From NCBI RefSeq assembly GCF_039522935.1, contig NZ_BAAAEI010000015.1, positions 62,001 through 126,000 of the forward strand: 64,000 nt of DNA, given 5' to 3'. The position numbers were made by a program, and so were the translations under genes. This DNA comes from Bowmanella denitrificans (GTDB taxonomy: Bacteria > Pseudomonadota > Gammaproteobacteria > Enterobacterales > Alteromonadaceae). The notes under the pieces were generated by a model. That model did no database searches. It was given only the letters and a program-made list of their open reading frames with translations, and was not told the origin of the DNA. This document shows positions 14,977 to 21,982 of the stretch, in pieces (position 1 is the stretch's first letter; every line of letters begins with the position of its first letter).

Positions 14977-16233
14977 ATGACTTTTAATAAAACTTTACTA
15001 GCAAGCAGTGTTGCCCTTCTTTCTTTTAATTCTTTCGGCGCCGCCTTCCAATTGGCCGAACAAAGCGCATCCGGCTTAGGACGCGCCTTTGCCGGTGAAG
15101 CCGCTATCGCCGAAGATGCCTCAGTAGTGGCGCGTAACCCGGCCCTGATGTCGGTGTTTACCAACAACCAAATGAGCCTGATGGCCACTTATGTTAACCC
15201 GGATGTCAGCCTTAAGGGCACCGGCGCGCCGCCTTATGCCGATGCCAGCCAACTGAATAACGACAGCATTGCGCCTACTGCCATTGTACCGGCTGGCTAT
15301 CTGGTGATGCCGATTAATGAGCAATTTGCCTTTGGTTTTGGTGCATTTTCCAACTTTGGCTTGTCTACCGAGTTTGCCGATGACTACGCCGCCGGGCAGT
15401 TAGCCGGTAAAACCGAAATCGTCACGGTCAATATGAATGCCAGCCTGTCGTACAAACTCAACGAACAATTCGCTATTGGCGCTGGCATTAACTATGTGTA
15501 TGCCGATGCCAAAATCATCCGCCATATGGGCACCACACCATTACCTGTGCCGGCGCAAACCGAAGCGGTACACCTGGAAGGTGACGACTATGGATTTGGC
15601 TGGAACCTGGGAGTAAGTTATCAAAGCGCTCCAGGGCACAGATTCGGCCTGCACTATCGCAGTGAAACCGATATTAAGTTCGCGGGTGAATACAGTAACC
15701 AGCTACCAGCCCAGCTTGGTGGCCTGGCCGGGCAAAGTCTGCCTGGCTCGGTGGACATCAGCCTGCCGGCCATGGCTGAGTTTTCCGGCACCCATCAACT
15801 GGATAAGCAGATTGCCCTGCACTATAGCGTGATGTGGACCCAGTGGAGCAGTTTCGACAAATTGGAAGCCATGGTGCCTGGCCGTGATACGCCGGTTTTC
15901 CATAAGCAAGAGAATTTCTCAAACTCCTGGCGCTACGCCATCGGCGCTGACTACCAGCTGAATACCGACACCAAATTGCGGGTGGGCATCGCTTACGACG
16001 AAACCCCGGCAGACGAAAACCATATGTCCATCTCCATTCCTGACACCAATCGTCTGTGGCTGAGCGCTGGCGCCAAGCATCAATTCAGCGCAGCCTCGTC
16101 ATTGGATGTAGGAGCAAGCATTCTACGCGGCGTGAACCGTCGTTTCAGCGAAGCCGACAGCCTGGGCGAATGGCAGTTTGAATCTGAAGGCAACGCTTAT
16201 CTGTTTGCCGTACAGTACAACCTGGCGTTCTGA
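14977..16233 (+). CDS. FadL-family outer-membrane transporter (long-chain fatty acid type)
   Basis: A 418-residue protein of the FadL/OmpP1 family, which imports long-chain fatty acids or other hydrophobic molecules. It has a signal peptide (residues 1-22), the mature N-terminus AFQLAEQSASGLGRAFAGEA that plugs the barrel, the conserved NPALM, and repeated barrel strands such as FAFGFGAFSNFGL, ending in VQYNLAF with a terminal Phe. It stands alone, with a terminator at 16253-16280. No FadR-like site could be identified upstream. Several paralogues usually occur, so the exact substrate is open. Confidence 0.92.
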   Translation: MTFNKTLLASSVALLSFNSFGAAFQLAEQSASGLGRAFAGEAAIAEDASVVARNPALMSVFTNNQMSLMATYVNPDVSLKGTGAPPYADASQLNNDSIAPTAIVPAGYLVMPINEQFAFGFGAFSNFGLSTEFADDYAAGQLAGKTEIVTVNMNASLSYKLNEQFAIGAGINYVYADAKIIRHMGTTPLPVPAQTEAVHLEGDDYGFGWNLGVSYQSAPGHRFGLHYRSETDIKFAGEYSNQLPAQLGGLAGQSLPGSVDISLPAMAEFSGTHQLDKQIALHYSVMWTQWSSFDKLEAMVPGRDTPVFHKQENFSNSWRYAIGADYQLNTDTKLRVGIAYDETPADENHMSISIPDTNRLWLSAGAKHQFSAASSLDVGASILRGVNRRFSEADSLGEWQFESEGNAYLFAVQYNLAF

Positions 16234-16252
16234 TAAGCCTTCTGCAAGATAG

Positions 16253-16280
16253 AAAAAACCGACCTGATGGTCGGTTTTTT
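16253..16280. terminator. bidirectional terminator between convergent genes
   Basis: AAAAAACCGACC, loop TGAT, GGTCGGTTTTTT: a perfect 12-base stem with runs of A and T on either side. It serves the FadL-type gene (ending 16233, plus strand) and the CheW-like gene (ending 16282, minus strand). Confidence 0.93.
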
Positions 16281-16281
16281 G

Positions 16282-16659
16282 TTAGCAAAAAGCTCGCACT
16301 ATATGAGGTACGGCGCGGTGCTGCTTGGACAGGCGGATCTGATCGCGTACCCGGTCAGCGGGATAGCCGAACAGGCCGAAGCGATTACCTTTGTTGTGAC
16401 TGATCACCACCACGTGGTCCGGCACTTTCTGGATGCAGCCGGAAAACGGGTCAAGAACAGGGATTTGATAAGGTTCCAGTTGGATAATGCCCATGCGCTT
16501 TCCGTCAATATAGGAATAACGGTCAAACACCGGCTTATCCAATATGGCATAAACGGCAAATTTGGGGATCTGGACGCAGCGGCCTTGCCACTCCAATTCC
16601 ACTAGCTGCAAAGTATCAAACAGAGACAGGATACTTTCGGGTAACTTGTTGGCGTACAT
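16282..16659 (-). CDS. short CheW-like protein
   Basis: A 125-residue protein with one domain resembling CheW adaptors: VELEWQGRCVQIPKFAVYAI, then IPVLDPFSG and VVVISHNKGNRFGLFGYPAD. The IPV-D and later valine-rich strands are typical of CheW, but the match is loose and it is shorter than most CheW proteins (about 160). ATG 16659 follows a GGGGGGAAG ribosome site. No chemotaxis gene is adjacent; the chemoreceptor at 38424 is far away. It could be a divergent adaptor or an unrelated conserved small protein. Confidence 0.72.
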   Translation of the reverse strand: MYANKLPESILSLFDTLQLVELEWQGRCVQIPKFAVYAILDKPVFDRYSYIDGKRMGIIQLEPYQIPVLDPFSGCIQKVPDHVVVISHNKGNRFGLFGYPADRVRDQIRLSKQHRAVPHIVRAFC

Positions 16660-16767
16660 AGCTTCCCCCCAATAATGTTGTAGTCAGTTCGTCGTCGCTT
16701 TTCTCTCTCAGGTAAATAAAAATAAGGAATAAACAATTCTGACTATAGTCGGTTACTGCAATTTAAT

Positions 16768-17481
16768 CTAAAAGTTAAGATAAAAATCCCGGCACAGCTG
16801 TCGGTATGCCTGACTATAATCACTATCTGACTGATGTATACAAAGGGTTTCAATCACGGGCTGCGACTCTTTAGCCGCCAGTTCCACCAACATGCGCACC
16901 GGTGCTTTATCAGGCTGGCTTTGCAACAGCAGGCAGCGCTGCAACAATAGCCCTACTGTTTTGCCAAGTTCAATCAGCGTTTCAGCTGGTTTAACAGGCA
17001 AAACATAGGCGAAACGCCCTTGTCTGGTCAGCAATCCGGCCACCGCCGCTATTAGCACCGAATGTTCAAGCTCACTGGTGTGTCTGGCCTGTTGTCTTTG
17101 CCGGGCAAACTGTTGACCGTGGGGGAAGTAAGGGGGATTGCTGATAATCAAATCATAGTGTTTGTGCTGTTGCAATTGCTGCAATGGCCGCTGTTCAAAC
17201 ACCAACTTATGCGGCCAGGGGCTGAGCCTGGCATTGTCCCGGGCTTGCGTGATTGCGTTGTGGTCTATATCTATGCCCAGAATCTGTACTTCGTTGTGGG
17301 ATTTTTGCGCCATCATCAGCGCCAGCAAGCCACTGCCGGTGCCGATATCCAAAATAGTTTGGGCTTTGTTAGGGTTCACCCAACTGCCCAGCACAATACT
17401 GTCGGTACCCACTTTCATAGCACACTGGTCATGGGCGACAAAAAACTGCTTAAAGGCAAAGCCGGGGCGACGCTCAGGCAA
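16768..17481 (-). CDS. trmN: tRNA1(Val) (adenine37-N6)-methyltransferase
   Basis: A 237-residue SAM-dependent methyltransferase that modifies A37 of tRNA-Val. It has the SAM motif DIGTGSG (45-51), DIDHNAI with the SAM-binding acid, and catalytic NPPYF (115-119), together with the family's N-terminal FKQFFVAHDQCAMKVGTDSI. Length fits the TrmN/YfiC family. It starts at TTG 17481; an in-frame stop lies just upstream, GGAG is ten bases before, and the only other candidate is ATT. The start overlaps the end of a truncated frame (17474-17575), which may influence its translation. Confidence 0.92.
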   Translation of the reverse strand: MPERRPGFAFKQFFVAHDQCAMKVGTDSIVLGSWVNPNKAQTILDIGTGSGLLALMMAQKSHNEVQILGIDIDHNAITQARDNARLSPWPHKLVFEQRPLQQLQQHKHYDLIISNPPYFPHGQQFARQRQQARHTSELEHSVLIAAVAGLLTRQGRFAYVLPVKPAETLIELGKTVGLLLQRCLLLQSQPDKAPVRMLVELAAKESQPVIETLCIHQSDSDYSQAYRQLCRDFYLNF

Positions 17482-17575
17482 AATACTGTAACTCCATCAT
17501 TTGGCTAATCAACGCTTGTCCTACCAGTCCACTGGCCCCGAGAACCAGCGCAGTAAACGCTTTTGTTTGTGTCAC
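17474..17575 (-). pseudogene. truncated N-terminus of a Rossmann-fold oxidoreductase
   Basis: A 33-residue frame from GTG 17575 contains ALVLGASGLVGQALISQMME, the classic glycine-rich NAD(P)-binding loop of short-chain/NmrA or SDR-like proteins, at the usual N-terminal position. It then ends at a stop overlapping the trmN start by eight bases. Proteins of this family usually run to 200-300 residues, so this is most likely the start of a gene whose remainder has been deleted. It may now act as a short upstream frame for trmN. It is too short for most gene callers. Confidence 0.55.
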
Positions 17576-17667
17576 AATGTACCTGCCGAACAAGAATCAA
17601 TAGAATAGCCTGCGCAATGACCGCCCAGGGCATCAGGCGGCTCTATTAAATCAGGATACAGATAAAA

Positions 17668-19884
17668 ATGAAAAGATTAGCCACCCTACTCGGACTGGCG
17701 CTAAGCGTCAGCAGTGTTGGGCTGTCAGCGGAACAGCTCAGTATAGAACGTATATTCTCTTCTCCATCTTTGGATGGCGGTGCGCCGGTTAAACTGAAGA
17801 TTTCGCCCGATGGCAGCCGGGTGACCTTCCTTAAAGGCAAAGAATCTGACTATGAACGCTACGATTTGTGGGAATACCATATTGAAAGTGGCACTACCCG
17901 CCTATTGTTTGATTCCGACCAACTGCACAGTGGCCCAGAAGAATTGTCAGATGAAGAGAAAGCCCGACGCGAGCGTTTGCGTCTGCATGGCAGTGGCATC
18001 GTAGACTATCAATGGTCAGATGATGGCAAAGCCTTGCTGTTTCCGCTGGCCGGTGATGTGTTTTATTACCGGCTGGGCGACAAGCAGGCCAAGCGCTTGC
18101 TGGAAACGCCGGAGTTTGAAACCGATATCCGCTTTTCACCGAAAGCCAATTACATCAGCTTTGTGCGTGAACAAAACCTGTATGTGCTGAATATCAAAAG
18201 CGGTGAGGAACATGCCCTGACCACCGACGGTAAAGGCCCCATCAAGTATGGGATGGCCGAGTTTGTAGCCCAGGAAGAAATGGGCCGTATGACCGGCTAC
18301 TGGTGGTCACCGGATGAAAGCCAGATTGCTTACACCCGAATTGATGAATCGCCGGTTGAGGAAATCACCCGCAGCGAAATTTACGCCGACTCCATCAAAA
18401 TGATTACCCAACGTTATCCAAGTACCGGCACAGCCAATGCCAAAGTCGCGCTGGCGGTGGCCAGTCTCAACGACAAACAGCCGCATTGGCTGGATTTGGG
18501 GGATAACCAGGATATTTATCTGGCCCGAGTGCGGTGGATGCGGGATAGCCGCAATCTGACCTATCAATGGCAGAGCCGTAACCAGCAAAGTCTGCAGCTT
18601 CGCCAGGTCAATACCGACAATTGGGCACAAAAAACCTTATTGGAAGAAACCGCCGACACCTGGGTCAATCTGCAGGATGATCTGACCTTCCTGAAGCACA
18701 GCCCCAGATTTATCTGGCCTTCTGAACGGGACGGCTTTAAACATCTGTACTTGTATAACAATGACGGCAAGCTGGTGCGTCAGCTCACCAAAGGCAATTG
18801 GGTGGTGGATGACATTGCGGCGGTAGATGAAACCAATAAACTGGTGTACTTCACCGGACGCAAAGACACGCCATTAGAAAAACACTTATACAAGGTCAGT
18901 CTGGAGGGCGGCGAAGTCAGCCGGGTGAGTCAACGCGGTGGTTTCCATGGCGTCAGCTTTGACAAAAAGGCCCAGGTCTATGTAGACCGATTCTCCACCA
19001 TTAACACCCCGCCACAAGTCAGTCTGCATAAAGCTGACGGCAGCCGTCTGGCCTGGTTGGAAGAAAATGCCATAGATGAAAACCATCCCCTTGCCGCCTA
19101 CCAGACGCAGTGGATAAAGCCCAGTTTTGGCAGTTTTACCACCGACGAAGGCGTGGAACTGTACTACCGTCTTTATACCCCCAAAAAGCTGCAGGATAAG
19201 CATCCGGCTATTGTTTATTTATATGGCGGCCCGCACGCTCAGGTGGTCACCAATAGTTGGGCAGGTAGCCGGGGGCTGATGTTCCAATATTGGGTGAATA
19301 AAGGCTACGTGGTATTCAGTCTGGATAATCGTGGCTCCAATTACCGGGGTAAGGCATTTGAAGACGCCATTTACCGTAATATGGGCGATGTGGAAGTGCG
19401 TGATCAGGTAGAGGGGGTGAAATTCTTACGCCAATTACCGTTCGTCGATGCCAGTCTTATTGGCGTACACGGCCACAGCTATGGTGGTTATATGACCCTG
19501 ATGAGCATGTTCAAGGCCGGCGACTATTTCCAGGCTGGCGTGTCTGGCGCACCGGTCACCGACTGGCTGTTGTACGATACGCATTATACCGAGCGTTATA
19601 TGGACCACCCCGACCATAACAGTGATGGCTATGAAAAATCCTCGGTGTTTCCTTACGCTAAGGACCTAAAAGGGGATTTACTGATTTACCACGGTATGGC
19701 CGACGACAATGTACTGTTTACCCATAGCACCAGGTTGTACAAAACCTTGCAGGATCTGGCCATTCCCTTTGAGGTAATGGACTATCCAGGCAAAAAGCAC
19801 GGTATTCGTGGCAAGCAGACCCAAATTCACTTAAACCGCACTATTACTGGCTTCTTTGAGCGCCATTTGGGCAAAAACCTTTAA
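17668..19884 (+). CDS. dipeptidyl peptidase IV-like serine peptidase (S9B)
   Basis: A 738-residue exported peptidase that removes X-Pro or related dipeptides from peptide N-termini. It has a signal peptide (1-20), an N-terminal beta-propeller (about 30-480, with SPDGSRVTFLKG and SPDESQIAYTRI repeats) and a C-terminal hydrolase domain with the triad Ser603 (GHSYGGY), Asp near 678 (MADDNVL) and His near 710 (GKKHGI). GluGlu in YGMAEFVAQEEMGR matches the N-terminus-binding pair of DPP4 enzymes. It is divergent from trmN and probably acts in the periplasm. Confidence 0.93.
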   Translation: MKRLATLLGLALSVSSVGLSAEQLSIERIFSSPSLDGGAPVKLKISPDGSRVTFLKGKESDYERYDLWEYHIESGTTRLLFDSDQLHSGPEELSDEEKARRERLRLHGSGIVDYQWSDDGKALLFPLAGDVFYYRLGDKQAKRLLETPEFETDIRFSPKANYISFVREQNLYVLNIKSGEEHALTTDGKGPIKYGMAEFVAQEEMGRMTGYWWSPDESQIAYTRIDESPVEEITRSEIYADSIKMITQRYPSTGTANAKVALAVASLNDKQPHWLDLGDNQDIYLARVRWMRDSRNLTYQWQSRNQQSLQLRQVNTDNWAQKTLLEETADTWVNLQDDLTFLKHSPRFIWPSERDGFKHLYLYNNDGKLVRQLTKGNWVVDDIAAVDETNKLVYFTGRKDTPLEKHLYKVSLEGGEVSRVSQRGGFHGVSFDKKAQVYVDRFSTINTPPQVSLHKADGSRLAWLEENAIDENHPLAAYQTQWIKPSFGSFTTDEGVELYYRLYTPKKLQDKHPAIVYLYGGPHAQVVTNSWAGSRGLMFQYWVNKGYVVFSLDNRGSNYRGKAFEDAIYRNMGDVEVRDQVEGVKFLRQLPFVDASLIGVHGHSYGGYMTLMSMFKAGDYFQAGVSGAPVTDWLLYDTHYTERYMDHPDHNSDGYEKSSVFPYAKDLKGDLLIYHGMADDNVLFTHSTRLYKTLQDLAIPFEVMDYPGKKHGIRGKQTQIHLNRTITGFFERHLGKNL

Positions 19885-19891
19885 TCTAAGG

Positions 19892-19919
19892 GCGGGAAAG
19901 GCGGTATGCCTTTTCCCGC
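19892..19919. terminator. possible hairpin between convergent genes
   Basis: GCGGGAAAGGC (19892-19902) pairs with GCCTTTTCCCGC (19908-19919) with one bulged base. It lies between a plus-strand gene ending at 19884 and a minus-strand gene ending at 19947. No long T-run follows on either strand, so a terminator role is uncertain. Confidence 0.4.
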
Positions 19920-19946
19920 TGCTCTCAACTGCATGGCCAGTGGCTC

Positions 19947-21488
19947 TCAGCCTGAAGCACTCACTCCAACCGTTACGCTTTGCTGTTTTTGCATAAAGCT
20001 GACCAGCTCTTCTATCCCCATTGGCATTGCCAGTAAATAGCCCTGCGCCTCCTGACAGCCGCAAGCTGTCAGACATTGCAATTGCTCCTGGGTCTCCACA
20101 CCTTCGGCCACCACACTGATACCAAAGCCCTTGGCCATGGCTGCTACGGCCTCAACAATGGCAATAGTGCGTGGCTGCTTCATCAGGTCACGGATAAAGG
20201 CACGATCGATTTTGACTTCATCAATCGGCAACTCTTTTAGCATCATCAGCGACGAATAGCCTGTGCCAAAATCATCAATGGAAAACCTTAACCCCTGTTG
20301 CTTCAGGCGTGCCAGTTGCATCACGCTGGCTTTTAAGTCTGTCAGGGCTGCTGTTTCAGTAATTTCCAGTTGCAAGTAAGGTAGTAACGGTGAGGCCTTG
20401 TCCAGTTCCAGCTGCAATGCATCCATCAGCGCAGGATTATTAAACTCTAACGCTGAGATATTCACCGACACCCTGGGTAGCCCCTGTCCCAGCAAGTTAT
20501 AAGATGTCAGATCCAGACAAGCTTGCCGCACAACAAAAGCGGTCAGTGCAGAAATCAGGTTATGCCGCTCCGCCAATTGGATAAAGTGCTGCGGAGAGAT
20601 CCAGCCCTGCTGAGGATGGCGCCATCTTAACAGCACCTCACAGCCACTGATTTTACCACCTGGTACATGGAACTGTGGTTGATAAACTAACGAAAGACTT
20701 TTATTTTCAATGGCCTGACGTAAATCAGCGAGTAAATTCTGGCGTGCCTGTTCGGCTTCTGATAGGGCACGGTTGAATAAACGAATACTGTCCGGCCCCT
20801 CTTCTCTGGCACAAGCCAAAGAGGCAGAGGACGCCAGTAGCAGTGCCCGGGCATTGTCACCATCATCCGGCCCCAGAGCCACACCAATGCAACAACTAAC
20901 ATCAAGATTCAGTCCTGCTGCCACATCCGCAAAATAGCCGTTTAAGCTGAGCGCATACTGTTCCCAGTTTTGATTCTGCGCCCTGACCTTGCGAGCTACC
21001 ACAAACTGGTCTGCACCCAGTCTGGCCAGTAACGTATCGGCCTGGTAGCAAGCCCTTAATCTGTCCGCCAATGCGCGTAAAAAAGCATCGGCTCCGCGAT
21101 ACCCCAGCGCCTGATTGAGGGCTTTGAAATTATCGATATCCAGATGTAGCAATAATACCTTTTCGCCGCCGTTGCGGGCTGATTTGAGCATATCTTTCAG
21201 GTAGGTGATAAATTGGTGATGCCGGTAAAGGTTTGTTAATGGGTCGCGCTGATCGAGCCGCTCAAAGCGTTTTAACGCCAGTCGAATCAGCCAGTACAGC
21301 AGCAGGGCATTGACCGCCACATAAAACCAGCCTTTGTAAGTTTGCAGTTGGGTGAGCAACTGGGTATCTGGCACCGCGCGCTGCAAAGCCAAGTCAGAAA
21401 ATAATATCCAACTGGCGCCCAGAATCAGGTACGCAAGAGCAATAAACGCCGCCACACGCGACGCCTTTTTGATGGTAAGAAATGACAA
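19947..21488 (-). CDS. GGDEF-EAL protein with degenerate GGDEF motif
   Basis: A 513-residue membrane protein, most likely a c-di-GMP phosphodiesterase. Two membrane helices (about 12-31 and 50-67) flank a short periplasmic loop. The GGDEF domain (about 75-240) has LARLGADQFVV, in which GGDEF has become GADQF, so cyclase activity is probably lost. The EAL domain (about 255-500) keeps its key residues: EVLLRW, NIS, LEITET, DDFGTGYSS, KIDRAF and AEGVET. It begins at TTG 21488 with a weak ribosome site, 19 bases after the PH-domain gene, so co-transcription is likely. The start is uncertain. Confidence 0.88.
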   Translation of the reverse strand: MSFLTIKKASRVAAFIALAYLILGASWILFSDLALQRAVPDTQLLTQLQTYKGWFYVAVNALLLYWLIRLALKRFERLDQRDPLTNLYRHHQFITYLKDMLKSARNGGEKVLLLHLDIDNFKALNQALGYRGADAFLRALADRLRACYQADTLLARLGADQFVVARKVRAQNQNWEQYALSLNGYFADVAAGLNLDVSCCIGVALGPDDGDNARALLLASSASLACAREEGPDSIRLFNRALSEAEQARQNLLADLRQAIENKSLSLVYQPQFHVPGGKISGCEVLLRWRHPQQGWISPQHFIQLAERHNLISALTAFVVRQACLDLTSYNLLGQGLPRVSVNISALEFNNPALMDALQLELDKASPLLPYLQLEITETAALTDLKASVMQLARLKQQGLRFSIDDFGTGYSSLMMLKELPIDEVKIDRAFIRDLMKQPRTIAIVEAVAAMAKGFGISVVAEGVETQEQLQCLTACGCQEAQGYLLAMPMGIEELVSFMQKQQSVTVGVSASG

Positions 21489-21507
21489 GGAGCGGATCGC
21501 CTTGGCC

Positions 21508-21882
21508 CTAGTTAAACATCCAGTTGGCCAGACTACGCTGTATGCCCACTGCGGTATTCTTTTTCAGTTCCTTTTTGATCGGCTCTGCGCTACCGGAGAT
21601 CCAGATCTGCAGTTCTGCATCCATATCAAAATGGCCGGCGGTTTCTACCTTAAACTGGGTAATAGCGCGGTAAGGAATAGAGTGGTACTCCACTTTTCTG
21701 CCTGTCATACCCTGCTTATCAATCAGCAGCAATCGCTTGTTAGTAAATACATACATATCCCGGATCAACTTATAAACCCGGTCAATCTGTTCAGTATCGG
21801 CCAGAATGGGTGCCAGCTCTTCGGCGACCTCACTCTTATCCACTTCCGCAGCATTGCCCAGCAGGGCATCCAGAAATCCCAT
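21508..21882 (-). CDS. small PH-domain (bacterial PH) protein
   Basis: A 124-residue cytoplasmic protein of the bacterial PH-like family (formerly DUF1696). Key features are the N-terminal helix (MGFLDALLGNAAEVDKSEVA), the beta strands DMYVFTNKRLLLIDKQGMTG and VEYHSIPYRAITQFKVETAG, and a C-terminal helix. Proteins of this kind form rings but their role is unknown. The ATG follows an AAAAGGG ribosome site. It precedes the GGDEF-EAL gene by 19 bases on the same strand, hinting at a functional link. Confidence 0.85.
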   Translation of the reverse strand: MGFLDALLGNAAEVDKSEVAEELAPILADTEQIDRVYKLIRDMYVFTNKRLLLIDKQGMTGRKVEYHSIPYRAITQFKVETAGHFDMDAELQIWISGSAEPIKKELKKNTAVGIQRSLANWMFN

Positions 21883-21982
21883 CCAGTATCCCTTTTAACG
21901 TTATGTTCCCTAAGTAATATCAGAGATACGTGGCAATGACCAGATTCAGACTGTGAGGAGCTGTTTATCTTTTATGCCGGAT

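Noticed and set aside
16267..16605. 112-residue plus-strand frame
   Set aside because: It is antisense to the CheW-like gene, which has the better ribosome site and domain pattern.
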